DNA of 64,000 nucleotides from Phytohabitans rumicis (GCF_011764445.1 NZ_BLPG01000001.1:1488001-1552000), one strand, 5' to 3'; positions 8,553 through 17,355 are shown, counted from the stretch's first letter. Numbers and translations: made by a program. The notes: generated by a model not told the origin, from the sequence alone.

Positions 8553-9101
8553 ATGACCATGGTCGACAACGGAGTTAACGTTCAGGCGCTGCTCGACGCA
8601 CGGCAGGCGCTGAAGGGCGCCCCCGAGGCAGCTCAGTTCACCTGGCGGGCATCCGCCAAATGGCAGAACGGGGTGCACAGCACGACCACGGTGAGCAACT
8701 TCTTCGGGCTCGGGCAGGAACATGCCCACAAGTCCGACGCGGTGTTCGACGCCGACCACCCCGAGGTCTTCGCGGCCGAGGACAACGGCATCACGCCGAT
8801 CGAGTACCTCCTCGTCGGCCTCGCGAGCTGCCTGACGGCGGGCGTCGCGTCCGTCGCGCAGAACCGCGGCATCCAGTTGCGCTCGGTGGAGTCGACGGTC
8901 GAGGGCCAGCACGATATCCGCGGGATCCTCGGTGTCGACAGCGACGTCCGCAACGGCTTCAACGACATCAAGGTGACATTCAAGATCGACGCGGACGCCT
9001 CCGAGCAGGACATCGAAGCGCTGGTGGCCCAGTCCCAGAAGCGCTCGGCCGTGTTCGACGCGCTCACCAACCCGACGAACGTCACCGTCGAGGTCGCCTG
9101 A
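8553..9101 (+). CDS. OsmC-family protein
   Basis: OsmC/Ohr-superfamily protein (182 aa), cytoplasmic, related to thiol-dependent peroxidases. The family core LVGLASCLTAGVASVAQNRGI is present with one cysteine, C93; the second peroxidatic-pair cysteine of true OsmC/Ohr enzymes is absent, so peroxidase activity is doubtful. ATG 8553 has GAGGAG 9-14 bases upstream. It is divergent from metX and followed at once by a flavoprotein gene. OsmC-like proteins recur in sulfur-assimilation islands, where they may handle sulfur or acyl groups; that is an inference. Its first 18 bases match the short ORF at 955. Confidence 0.85.
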   Translation: MTMVDNGVNVQALLDARQALKGAPEAAQFTWRASAKWQNGVHSTTTVSNFFGLGQEHAHKSDAVFDADHPEVFAAEDNGITPIEYLLVGLASCLTAGVASVAQNRGIQLRSVESTVEGQHDIRGILGVDSDVRNGFNDIKVTFKIDADASEQDIEALVAQSQKRSAVFDALTNPTNVTVEVA

Positions 9102-9115
9102 GGGAGGCACGCGCC

Positions 9116-10354
9116 ATCGAGCAGGTCACCGCGGTCGTCATCGGGGCGGGGCACGCCGGCCTCGCCGCGAGCCACTTCCTCACCGAGCGGTCGATCGACC
9201 ACGTCGTACTCGAACGCGGTGAGGTGGCGAACTCCTGGCGGTACGAACGCTGGGAGTCGCTGCGACTGCTCACTCCCAACTGGCAAAGCCGCCTACCGGG
9301 CCACCGCTACGAAGGCCCGGACCCGGACGGCTACATGACGGTCGGCGAAGTGATCGAGTTCATCGGCCGCTTCGCCACCGTCTCGCGCGCCCCCATCCGG
9401 ACCGGCACCAACGTCACGTCGGTGACAGCCGTCGACGATGGCTACCAGGTGACGACAGGCCGCGGCGAGATCCGCTGCCGGGCGGTGGTCATCGCGAGCG
9501 GCGCGTGCAACCAGCCGGCGGTGCCGCAGATCAGGCACGCGGTGCCGGAGTCCGTCGAGCAACTGACACCGTTCGACTACCACTCCCCCGCCAAGCTCCC
9601 CGACGGCGGCGTCCTCGTCGTGGGAGCGTCGGCGACCGGCGTGCAACTGGCAGCCGAGCTGAGGCGATCGGGCCGGCCGGTGGTCCTTTCGGTCGGCGAG
9701 CACGTCCGGCTGCCGCGCACGTACCGCGGACGGGACGTGCTGTGGTGGATGGACGCGTCCGGCGTGTGGGACCAGCGGTACGACCAGGTCGACGACCTGA
9801 CCCGGGCCCGGCGGCTACCCTCCCCGCAGCTCGTCGGCACCCCCGAGCGGAGCACGCTCGATCTCAACGCGCTCGCCGCGACCGGCGTCGAGCTGGTGGG
9901 CCGCTGGGCCGCCGTACGCGACGGCCACGCGCTGTTCTCCGGCGGCCTGCGCAACGTGTTCTCGCTCGCGGACCTCAAGCTGAAGCGCCTGCTGGACACG
10001 TTCGACGAGTGGGCCCGGACGCACGGACACGACGCCGAGGTCGACCCTCCCGAGCGCCTCGCGCCCACCCGCATGCCCGAGTCGACTCGGCTACAGGTCG
10101 ACCTGCGCAGCGGCGAGATCCGCACGATCGTGTGGGCGACCGGGTTCCGGCCCGACTACGGGTGGCTCGACGTGCCCGTGGTCGACGCCAAGGGACAGTT
10201 GCGCCACGACGGCGGCGTGGTCGACAGCCCCGGGCTGTACGCGCTGGGGCTGCCGGTGCTGCGGCGGCGCAAGTCGACGTTCATCCACGGCATCGAGGAC
10301 GACGCCCGCGAGGTGATCGCTCACCTCACCCGGTATCTGCGCGTGCGCCACTGA
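9116..10354 (+). CDS. FAD-dependent flavoprotein monooxygenase/oxidoreductase, unusual start codon
   Basis: Flavoprotein of the FMO/YUCCA-like NAD(P)-FAD class, about 412 aa. VIGAGHAGLAASHFL at the N-terminus is the FAD GxGxxG motif, VVVGASATGVQLAAEL in the middle is the NADPH motif, and IVWATGFRPDYGWLDVP is the family ATG motif. No ATG, GTG or TTG exists between the previous stop and the FAD motif in this frame. A good Shine-Dalgarno (GGGAGG, 9102-9107) sits 8 bases before ATC at 9116, while a CTG at 9098 overlaps the OsmC stop. Either a rare start codon is used or the original start was mutated. It is probably cotranscribed with the OsmC-like gene. Confidence 0.8.
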   Translation: MEQVTAVVIGAGHAGLAASHFLTERSIDHVVLERGEVANSWRYERWESLRLLTPNWQSRLPGHRYEGPDPDGYMTVGEVIEFIGRFATVSRAPIRTGTNVTSVTAVDDGYQVTTGRGEIRCRAVVIASGACNQPAVPQIRHAVPESVEQLTPFDYHSPAKLPDGGVLVVGASATGVQLAAELRRSGRPVVLSVGEHVRLPRTYRGRDVLWWMDASGVWDQRYDQVDDLTRARRLPSPQLVGTPERSTLDLNALAATGVELVGRWAAVRDGHALFSGGLRNVFSLADLKLKRLLDTFDEWARTHGHDAEVDPPERLAPTRMPESTRLQVDLRSGEIRTIVWATGFRPDYGWLDVPVVDAKGQLRHDGGVVDSPGLYALGLPVLRRRKSTFIHGIEDDAREVIAHLTRYLRVRH

Positions 10355-10357
10355 GCT

Positions 10358-10378
10358 ATAATCTACAAAGCCGATAGG
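10358..10378 (+). promoter_or_regulatory. Sulfur-regulon motif upstream of LysR gene
   Basis: ATAATCTACAAAGCCGATAGG is a motif copy 14 bp before the GTG at 10393; the second half (CCGATAGG) is best kept. Its position would let a repressor occlude transcription of the regulator gene. Confidence 0.4.
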
Positions 10379-10392
10379 TTTGAGAGGTTGTC

Positions 10393-11262
10393 GTGCCGGA
10401 GCCGCTCGACCTGATCCACTTGCGCACTCTCATCGCGATCGCCGACTGCGGGGGCTTCCACCGCGCCGCGGCGGCACTGTGCCTGAGCCAGTCGACGGTC
10501 AGCCAGCACGTCCGCCTCCTGGAGCGCCGGCTGAAGCAGCCACTGGTCGAGAAGGCCGGCCGGGGTGTGCGTCTGACCGCGGGCGGCGAGGCGCTGCTGG
10601 TGGAGGCGCGGCGGATCCTCGCCGTACACGACGAGTCGCTGCGACGGCTGGAGGTCAGTAACGAGCCGACCATCGTGGTCGGCTCCACCGAGCACGCCGC
10701 CGACCAGATGCTCCCCCAGCTGCTGGGCGCGCTGCGGCACGCCTTTCCGGGCCGGTCCGTTCGCTTCCGGATCGACCGATCCACCCAGCTCGCCGAGGCC
10801 GTCGCCCGCGGCACGCTCGACCTGGCGGTCGTGCTCACCGGCGCCGAGCCCATCGGCACGCGGGTCGGCCTGCTTCCCCTGCACTGGTACGCGGCGCCCC
10901 GGTTCGCGGCGCCGGCACCGGGCGAGGCGTGGCCGGTCGTGGCGTTCGAGGAGCCGTGCGGTCTGCGGCAGAAGGCTTTGCAGGCGCTGGACCAGGCCGG
11001 CTGGGCAGCGACCATCACCGCCGAGTCGACCAGCCTGGACGGCGTGGTCGCGGCGGTACGCGCCGGCCTGGGTGTGGCCCTGCTGCCCAGCGCCGGCCGC
11101 ACCCCGCCCGGGTTGGTGGCGCTGCGGCAGCTGCCTGATCTGGGTCACACCGGCCTGCATGTCGTCGCCCGGCGGGGCATCGACCCGGAGCTGGAGCGCA
11201 CGGCCTGCGAGGTCGGCGGGGAGTTCTTCGCGTCCCGGGCGTACCTGCGCAGCGTCGCCTGA
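10393..11262 (+). CDS. LysR-family transcriptional regulator
   Basis: LTTR (289 aa). The N-terminal winged helix spans residues about 1-65 (LIHLRTLIAIADCGGFHRAA, then LSQSTVSQHVRLLE as recognition helix). A periplasmic-binding-protein-like effector domain follows, with IVVGSTEHAADQMLPQLL starting its first lobe. GTG 10393 follows GAGAGG. It is flanked by the sulfur monooxygenase operons and preceded by the island motif, so control of organosulfur uptake in the manner of CysB/Cbl/SsuR is likely but not shown. A dyad follows it at 11269. Confidence 0.9.
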   Translation: MPEPLDLIHLRTLIAIADCGGFHRAAAALCLSQSTVSQHVRLLERRLKQPLVEKAGRGVRLTAGGEALLVEARRILAVHDESLRRLEVSNEPTIVVGSTEHAADQMLPQLLGALRHAFPGRSVRFRIDRSTQLAEAVARGTLDLAVVLTGAEPIGTRVGLLPLHWYAAPRFAAPAPGEAWPVVAFEEPCGLRQKALQALDQAGWAATITAESTSLDGVVAAVRAGLGVALLPSAGRTPPGLVALRQLPDLGHTGLHVVARRGIDPELERTACEVGGEFFASRAYLRSVA

Positions 11263-11268
11263 TCGCTG

Positions 11269-11293
11269 GACCGATCGGAGTCTCCGATCGGTC
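11269..11293. promoter_or_regulatory. Perfect 12-bp inverted repeat (operator or terminator)
   Basis: GACCGATCGGAG and CTCCGATCGGTC are perfect inverted arms separated by one base, beginning 6 bp after the LysR stop and ending 25 bp before the island motif at 11319. With a 1-nt centre and no T-run it fits a dimeric operator, possibly for the LysR protein, at least as well as a terminator. Confidence 0.45.
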
Positions 11294-11318
11294 GGGTCAA
11301 CGAATCGCGGTTGGACGT

Positions 11319-11339
11319 ATTCCTATCGGGTAAGTATGG
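11319..11339 (+). promoter_or_regulatory. Sulfur-regulon motif upstream of uptake/desulfonation operon
   Basis: ATTCCTATCGGGTAAGTATGG matches the 970 copy in its first 14 bases. It ends 7 bp before the ATG of the cysteine-containing upstream ORF, so the transcript of that ORF may be leaderless or nearly so. Confidence 0.5.
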
Positions 11340-11346
11340 TTTGGTC

Positions 11347-11448
11347 ATGACCAGGCAGACCTACCCGAGGGCGCACACCGGCGCCCGGTCGGCGGTCGGC
11401 CCTTCTCACCGGTGTCGCGGTCACCGGTGCTGTCGCAGCGCTCGCTGA
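11347..11448 (+). CDS. Cysteine-containing upstream ORF (candidate leader peptide)
   Basis: A 33-codon ORF starts 7 bp after the regulatory motif and ends 87 bp before the LLM gene at 11536. It is basic and carries three cysteines near its end: codon 23 and the adjacent pair 28-29 in HRCRGHRCCRSAR. Upstream ORFs with cysteine codons that sense Cys-tRNA supply are known before sulfur-assimilation operons in mycobacteria and streptomycetes. Here the placement between a sulfur-type operator and a desulfonation operon suggests the same attenuation-type control. There is no clear Shine-Dalgarno, so leaderless translation is assumed. Function is an inference. Confidence 0.5.
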   Translation: MTRQTYPRAHTGARSAVGPSHRCRGHRCCRSAR

Positions 11449-11535
11449 CCCTTCTCCCGTAACGGCGCGACCGCGCCGTGCCCACGGCTTCAGCGCCTCG
11501 CCACCCGCCACCACACGTCAGGAGTACGACTCGAC

Positions 11536-12699
11536 ATGCCGGTCGAATTTATCAGCGCCATCAACGTCAACAACAGCAACGAGGTCAACGGCTCCGCCGA
11601 CCGGGCCATCGACGTCGCCTTCCTCCGGCGGTACGCCCGGGTCCTCGAGGACGGCGGGTTCGACTACACCCTGGTCCCGTACAGTTCCTCGTTCCACGAC
11701 CCGTTCACGGTCGCGGCGGCGCTCACCCAGTTCACCGAGCGGATCAAGCCGATCATCGCGCTGCGACCCAACACCATCTACCCCACCGTCGCGGCCAAAT
11801 CACTGGCCACATTGGATCAGCTGTCCAACGGACGGGCCGTCGTGCACTTCATCGCCGGTGGAAGCGACAAGGAGCAGGCACGCGAGGGCGACCGGCTGGC
11901 CAAGGCCGAGCGCTATGCGCGCGAGGAGGAGTACATCCGCATCCTGCGCCAGGTCTGGTCGTCCAGCACGCCGTTCGACCACTCCGGCACGTACTACTCG
12001 TTCGAGGACTTCATCTCGTACGTGAAGCCGGTCAACGGCACGATCCCGATATCCGTCGGCGGCTCGTCCGACGAGGCGTACCGGGTCGGTGGCGCGCTCG
12101 GCGACATCTTCGGGCTGTGGGGCGAGCCGCTCGCTGACACCAGGCAGCAGATCGAACGGGTACGGCAGGAGGCCCGCCGCGCCGGGCGGAGCGACGTGCC
12201 GCGGACGTGGGTCACGTTCAGGCCGATCGTCGCCCCGACCGACGACCTCGCCTGGGAGAAGGCGCACCACGTCCTGGACATCCTGCGCGATCGCACCAGC
12301 CGCGGCCAGAGCCTGTGGGCGCCGAAGAAGCGCTGGGACGGCGGCGACGGACCGGCCAACGTGGGATCGCAGCGGCTGCTGGAGATCGCCGCCCGCAAAG
12401 ATGTGCACGACCGGGCGCTGTGGACACCCACCGCGTCGGCCACCGGCGCGATGGGCGCCTCGACCGCCCTCGTGGGCAGCTACGAGACCGTCGCCGCCGC
12501 GATCCTGGACTACGTCGACCTCGGCGCCGACCTGATCTCGATCCGCGGCTACGACAACCTCAACGACGCCATCGACTACGGCCGCTACATCATCCCCCTG
12601 GTGCGGCAGGAGCTCGCCCACCGGGCGCAGACCGGCAAGCGCGGTCAGGTCGTCGAACAGCCCCCGCTGGTACCCGAGAACGACCTGGTGGCGTCGTGA
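11536..12699 (+). CDS. SsuD-like alkanesulfonate monooxygenase (LLM class)
   Basis: Luciferase-like FMNH2-dependent monooxygenase (387 aa), closest in layout to SsuD-type alkanesulfonate monooxygenases that release sulfite from sulfonates. It shows EFISAINVNNSNE, GGFDYTLVPYSSSFHDPFTVAAAL, IKPIIALRPNTIYPTVAAKSLATLDQLSNGR, the HFIAGGSDKEQAREGD loop and YSFEDF, in the order of the family. ATG 11536 has CAGGAG 12-17 bases upstream. It is the first gene of a long operon (11536-23005), and its stop overlaps the next GTG. A reductase for its FMNH2 is encoded at the operon's end (22481). Confidence 0.92.
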   Translation: MPVEFISAINVNNSNEVNGSADRAIDVAFLRRYARVLEDGGFDYTLVPYSSSFHDPFTVAAALTQFTERIKPIIALRPNTIYPTVAAKSLATLDQLSNGRAVVHFIAGGSDKEQAREGDRLAKAERYAREEEYIRILRQVWSSSTPFDHSGTYYSFEDFISYVKPVNGTIPISVGGSSDEAYRVGGALGDIFGLWGEPLADTRQQIERVRQEARRAGRSDVPRTWVTFRPIVAPTDDLAWEKAHHVLDILRDRTSRGQSLWAPKKRWDGGDGPANVGSQRLLEIAARKDVHDRALWTPTASATGAMGASTALVGSYETVAAAILDYVDLGADLISIRGYDNLNDAIDYGRYIIPLVRQELAHRAQTGKRGQVVEQPPLVPENDLVAS

Positions 12700-13865
12700 C
12701 GGCCAGCCTGACGACGGCGCTGCCGGCGCCGGACCTGTCCGAGGCGGCCCTGGCCCGGGTGAGCCGGCAGCTCGCCGAGACGGCCGAGCAGTACGACCGG
12801 TCCGCCGAGTTTCCCTGGGCCGGCATCGAGGCCGTCCACCGGGCCGGGCTGCTGCGGGCCGGCATCGCGCCCCGGTACGGCGGCACCAGCCTGTCCACGG
12901 TGGACGGTGTGCGGCTCTTCGCCGCGCTCGGGCAGGGCGATCCGTCGGTGGCCCTGCTGACCGCGATGACCGTGCTCCAGCACCAGTTCCAGGACCGCGC
13001 CCCGTGGTGGCCCGAAGAGGTGTACCGCCGGGTCGTCGCCGACTCCGCCGACCGGCCGGTTCTGCTGAACGCGATCCGCGCCGAACCCGAGTGGGGCGCG
13101 CCGGCGCGCGGCGGCCTACCGGCCACGAAGATCCGGCGCACCGCGGACGGATGGGTCCTCAATGGACGCAAGGGGTACGCGACCGGCTCGGAAGGGCTGA
13201 GCTACCACCTGGTGTGGGCGGCCACCGAGGACGAGGACCCGCTGCTGGCGCACGCCGTGGTGCCAGCCGACGCGCCGGGCATCGAGGTCGTCCAGACCTG
13301 GGACCACCTCGGGCTGCGCGCCTCCAGCACCCACGACGTCATCTACACCGGCGTCGAGATCCCGGCCGACCACTTCACCGGCACCCCGCTGTCCCAGCAG
13401 CGCCCCGAGGTCCGCGCGTACGCGGGTGCCGGGCTGTCCGCGGCCGCGCTCTACGTCGGCGTCGCGCGGGCGGCGCGGGACTTCTTCGTCCGCTTCGCGA
13501 ACGAGCGCGTCCCCACGTCGCTGGGCCGGCCGATCGCGACCACCGAACGCATCCAGAGCGTCGCCGGCGAGATCGAGAGCCAACTGGTACAGGCCGAGGA
13601 GATCCTGCTCGGCCTCGCCGCCCGGATCGACGCCGGCGACGAGAACGCCGCCGAACGGGCGGTGCTCGGCAAGCTGCTGGCCACCCGCTCGGCCATCACG
13701 GCCGTGCAGACCGCCGTGGCAGCGCTGGGCAACCCCGCCCTCACCCGCCACAACCCCCTTGAACGCCACCTGCGTGACGTGCTCGCCTCCCGCGTGCACC
13801 CGCCGCAGGACGACGCCGCCCTGCTCATCGCCGGCAAGCGCGTGCTTGCCGCGTACCCCTCATAA
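12696..13865 (+). CDS. Acyl-CoA-dehydrogenase-fold monooxygenase (SfnB/DszC-like)
   Basis: Flavoprotein of the acyl-CoA dehydrogenase superfamily (389 aa). The three-part fold is complete: N-terminal helices (VSRQLAETAEQYDRSAEFPWAGIEAVHRAGLLR), middle beta domain (KIRRTADGWVLNGRKGYATG, then WDHLGLRASSTHDVIYTGVEIP) and C-terminal helical bundle. The group includes SfnB and DszC, which oxidise sulfur compounds, and the catalytic glutamate of true acyl-CoA dehydrogenases is not obvious, which supports a monooxygenase. GTG 12696 overlaps the preceding stop. It is probably an intact counterpart of the remnant at 105-842. Confidence 0.85.
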   Translation: MTASLTTALPAPDLSEAALARVSRQLAETAEQYDRSAEFPWAGIEAVHRAGLLRAGIAPRYGGTSLSTVDGVRLFAALGQGDPSVALLTAMTVLQHQFQDRAPWWPEEVYRRVVADSADRPVLLNAIRAEPEWGAPARGGLPATKIRRTADGWVLNGRKGYATGSEGLSYHLVWAATEDEDPLLAHAVVPADAPGIEVVQTWDHLGLRASSTHDVIYTGVEIPADHFTGTPLSQQRPEVRAYAGAGLSAAALYVGVARAARDFFVRFANERVPTSLGRPIATTERIQSVAGEIESQLVQAEEILLGLAARIDAGDENAAERAVLGKLLATRSAITAVQTAVAALGNPALTRHNPLERHLRDVLASRVHPPQDDAALLIAGKRVLAAYPS

Positions 13866-13881
13866 AGGAGACGGCACCGCC

Positions 13882-15507
13882 ATGAGAAAGCCCAGACGCA
13901 TCGGGGCCCTGTCGCTCGCGGCCGTGATGGGCCTCGCCGCCTGTGGCGGCGGTGGCTCCACGACGGCCTCCGCCGGCGACACGCCGGTCCCCGGCGGCAC
14001 CTTGAAGATCGCCTTCTGGGACGACGCGCAGGGCTGCATCGACCCCAACCAGGTCTACTGGATCGAGAGCCGCTCGCTGGACCGCCAGATCGCCGACTCG
14101 CTCACCGACCAGGACCCGGAGACTGGCAAAATCGTGCCCTGGCTGGCTACCGACTGGACCGTCTCGGCCGACGCCAAGACGTACACCTTCAACCTCCGCC
14201 AGGGGGTGACGTTCAGCGACGGCACGCCGCTGGACGCCACCGCGGTGAAGACCGCCCTGGACGGCACGTACGCGCTCGGGCCGAAGTCGCTGCTCGGCCT
14301 GACCTACCTGGCCGGCTACAAATCATCCACTGTGGTCGATGCCGACACCGTCACGGTGGACTTCAACACGCCCAACGCGGCCTTCCTGCAAGCCACCTCG
14401 ACCACCACGCTGGCGATCCTGTCGCCGAAGACCTACCAGGAGACGCCCGAGCAGCGGTGCGCCGGCAAGGTCGTCGGGTCCGGGGCGTTCACATTGGACA
14501 GCTACACCGCGGCGAAGGAAGCCCACCTCACCAAGCGCAAGGACTACGCCTGGCCGTCCGGGCTGGTCAAGAACCAGGGCGCGGCGTACCTGGACGAAAT
14601 CGAGGTCAGCTACATCAAGGAGGACAGCGTCCGGGTCGGCAGCCTCACCAGCGGCGCCATCGACATCGCCTGGCCGCGCGAGCCGATCTCCGAGGCCGAC
14701 CAGCAGCTCGTCGAGGCCGCCGGCGGGAGCATCGAGTCGCGCCCGCTGCCTGGCATCAGCTACCAACTGGTGCCGAACGTCGCCAAGGGCGGGCCACTGG
14801 CCGACCTGAAGGTCCGGCAGGCGCTGCAGAAGGCGATCGACCGCAAGACGTACGCCTCGACCATCTACTGGAGCGAGTACCCGGTCGTGGCGAGCGTGTT
14901 CGACTCCACGACGCCGCACTTCGCCGACCAGTCCGCCGCACTGGCGTTCGACCCGGACGGCGCCGGCCGCCTGCTCGACGAGGCCGGCTGGAAGCTCGGC
15001 GGCGACGGCTACCGCTACAAGGACGGCAAGAAGCTCACGCTCGTCGACCCGGTCACCGTCGCGCTGCCCGGCGACCAGCTCGTGCAGGACCAGCTCAAGA
15101 AGATCGGAATCGACCTGCAGCTGAAGGTCGTCACCGCCGCCCAGCGCGTCGAAATCCTCGCCAGCGGCGGCTTCGACCTGGTCCTGACGTACCTGACCCG
15201 GGCCGACCCCAGCGTGCTCGGCTCGGTGCTCGACCAGGCGGTGAGCCAGCAGGGCAGCGCGAAGTACAGCCAGGACGCCGCCACCGCCACCAAGGTCAGC
15301 GAGCTGTTCGCCAAGGGGTTGCAGGCCACCGATCCGGCCGCCCGCGGCCAGGTCTACACCGAGCTGCAGCAGTACCTCATCGCCCAGGGCGTCTCGTTTC
15401 CGGTCTACGAACGGGTCCAGGTCGCCGGCCTGTCCGGCAAGGTACAGGGATTCGCCTTCACCAGCGAGGCGTTCCTGCGGGCAAACGACATCTGGCTGGC
15501 ACGGTAG
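13882..15507 (+). CDS. ABC transporter substrate-binding lipoprotein, family 5
   Basis: Extracytoplasmic solute-binding protein of the peptide/nickel (SBP_bac_5) family, 541 aa. It is a lipoprotein: MRKPRRIGALSLAAVMGLAAC places the lipobox cysteine at C21, followed by a GGGGS linker. The mature part shows GGTLKIAFWDDAQGCIDPNQ, then GVTFSDGTPLDATAVKTAL and VRQALQKAIDRKTY, all family hallmarks. AAAGGAG precedes ATG 13882. It is followed by two permeases and a fused ATPase, giving a complete importer. In this operon the cargo is probably an organosulfur compound rather than a peptide. Confidence 0.93.
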   Translation: MRKPRRIGALSLAAVMGLAACGGGGSTTASAGDTPVPGGTLKIAFWDDAQGCIDPNQVYWIESRSLDRQIADSLTDQDPETGKIVPWLATDWTVSADAKTYTFNLRQGVTFSDGTPLDATAVKTALDGTYALGPKSLLGLTYLAGYKSSTVVDADTVTVDFNTPNAAFLQATSTTTLAILSPKTYQETPEQRCAGKVVGSGAFTLDSYTAAKEAHLTKRKDYAWPSGLVKNQGAAYLDEIEVSYIKEDSVRVGSLTSGAIDIAWPREPISEADQQLVEAAGGSIESRPLPGISYQLVPNVAKGGPLADLKVRQALQKAIDRKTYASTIYWSEYPVVASVFDSTTPHFADQSAALAFDPDGAGRLLDEAGWKLGGDGYRYKDGKKLTLVDPVTVALPGDQLVQDQLKKIGIDLQLKVVTAAQRVEILASGGFDLVLTYLTRADPSVLGSVLDQAVSQQGSAKYSQDAATATKVSELFAKGLQATDPAARGQVYTELQQYLIAQGVSFPVYERVQVAGLSGKVQGFAFTSEAFLRANDIWLAR

Positions 15508-15513
15508 GCCGCC

Positions 15514-16464
15514 ATGCTGCGCTACATCCTCGGCCGGATCGCCCAGGCGGTCGGCGTGCTCTGGGCGGTGTTCACCGCGACCTTCGTCGTGCTGTACCTG
15601 CTGCCCAGCAACCCGGTGGCGCTGCTACTGGCCGCCGGCGACATGCAGGCGGACGATCTCAGCCCCGAGCAGCTGGCCGCCCTGGAGGCCCAGTACGGCC
15701 TGGACAAGCCGGTGTACGTCCAGTACCTGGACCAGCTCTGGCACCTCGTTCGCTTGGACTTCGGCGACTCCATCTCCAAACACGTCCCGGTGTCGCAGCT
15801 GCTCGACGAGCGGCTCGGCTCCACGATCGCCCTCGGCGCGACCGCCATCCTGTTCACGCTCGTGGGCGGCCTCTCCGTCGCCTACCTGGCCGCCTGGGTC
15901 CAGTGGCGGCCGGCGAAGATCCTCCTCGCCCGGCTGCCGGCGATCGGGGTCTCGTTCCCACCGTTCTTCGTCGGGCTGCTGCTGATCCAGGTGTTCGCGT
16001 TTTCGCTCGGCTGGCTGCCGGCCACCGGCACCGACGGGTGGCGGAGCCTCATCCTGCCGGCCGTGATGATGTCGGCGCCGACCGCCGCGATGCTCGCCCA
16101 GGTGCTGACCCGCAGCCTCAACGACACGCTGGGCGAGCCGTACATCACCACGGCGCGTGCCAAGGGCCTGTCCCGCAACGCCGTCCAGGCCCGGCACGCG
16201 CTGCGCAACGCCGCCCTCCCGGCGCTGACGCTGCTCGGGCTGTTGCTCGGGGCCACCGTCACCGAGGCGGTGGTCGCCGAGACGGTGTTCACCCGGGAGG
16301 GCGTCGGCCGGCTCGCCCAGGAGGCCGTGCTGGCCCAGGACGTCCACGTCGTACAGGCGATCGTGCTCATCGCCGCCACCGTGTTCGTCGCGATCAACCT
16401 CGTCGTCGACCTGATCTACCCGCTGCTCGACCCGCGCGTCACCCACACGCAGCGGGTGTCCTGA
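15514..16464 (+). CDS. ABC permease, DppB/OppB type
   Basis: Inner-membrane permease (316 aa). It begins MLRYILGRIAQAVGVLWAVFTATFVVLYLLPSNP, the characteristic first TM segment and PxxP region of DppB-type subunits. The periplasmic loop holds YGLDKPVYVQYLDQLWHLVRLDFGDSI, and the cytoplasmic EAA loop reads EPYITTARAKGLSRNAVQARHALRNAALP. Six membrane segments are expected. It pairs with the DppC-type permease at 16481. It starts 6 bp after the binding-protein stop. Confidence 0.93.
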   Translation: MLRYILGRIAQAVGVLWAVFTATFVVLYLLPSNPVALLLAAGDMQADDLSPEQLAALEAQYGLDKPVYVQYLDQLWHLVRLDFGDSISKHVPVSQLLDERLGSTIALGATAILFTLVGGLSVAYLAAWVQWRPAKILLARLPAIGVSFPPFFVGLLLIQVFAFSLGWLPATGTDGWRSLILPAVMMSAPTAAMLAQVLTRSLNDTLGEPYITTARAKGLSRNAVQARHALRNAALPALTLLGLLLGATVTEAVVAETVFTREGVGRLAQEAVLAQDVHVVQAIVLIAATVFVAINLVVDLIYPLLDPRVTHTQRVS

Positions 16465-16480
16465 CCGCCCGGAGGTTGCC

Positions 16481-17355
16481 ATGTCACTCGACGTCGCCGT
16501 CGAAGCGGAACAGTCGCGTACCACCCCGCCGGTCACCGCGGTACGGCGCGGGCGGTGGCCGGCAGCGCTGCGCCGGCCGGGGCTGGTGCTCGCCACCGCG
16601 TTCGTGTCACTCGTGGTGGTGTCGGCGGTGTTTCCCAGCTGGTTCACCGGGTACGACCCGTCCGCGACCGCGCCGGTCGACAAGCTCAAACCGCCGAGCG
16701 GCGCGCACTGGTTCGGCACCGACGAGCTCGGCCGCGACCTGTTCAGCCGGGTGCTGCACGGCTCGACGCTCACCATCCAGGCGACCCTGGGCGCGGTCGG
16801 GTTCGCGCTGGTCGCTGGCCTGGCGATCGGCGTCGTCGCCGGCTTCCTCGGCGGTTGGCTCGACGCCGTCCTGATGCGGGTGGTCGACGTGACCCTCGCC
16901 ATCCCCCGGCTCCTGCTCGCGCTGACGATCGTGACCGCGCTGGGCTTCGGGATCCTGCCGACCGCCATCGCGGTGGCCGTCGGGATCTTTCCGGGGTTCT
17001 CCCGGATCACCCGGGCGGAGGTGCTCAAGGTCAAGACGCTGCCGTACGTCGAGGCGGCCCGCACCGGCGGCGCGTCGTGGCCACGGGTCCTGGTGCGGCA
17101 CATCCTGCCCAACTCCTGGGGACCGGTGCTGGCCCTCGCCGTGCTCGACTTCGGCGTGGCGATCCTGGCCGTCTCGGCGCTGAGCTTCCTCGGCTTCGGC
17201 GCGCCGCCGCCAGCCGCCGAGTGGGGCACGCTGATCTCGCAGGGCCGCAACTACCTCATCACATCGCCGTGGCTGAGCCTGCTCCCCGGGCTCTTCGTGG
17301 GACTGGTGGTCTTCAGCCTCAACCACATCTCGAAGAGCATGGAGGAGCTGCAGCG

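Noticed and set aside
15625..17250. Long minus-strand frame of 541 codons opposite the permease genes
   Set aside because: Antisense shadow; the plus strand encodes unmistakable DppB/DppC permeases.
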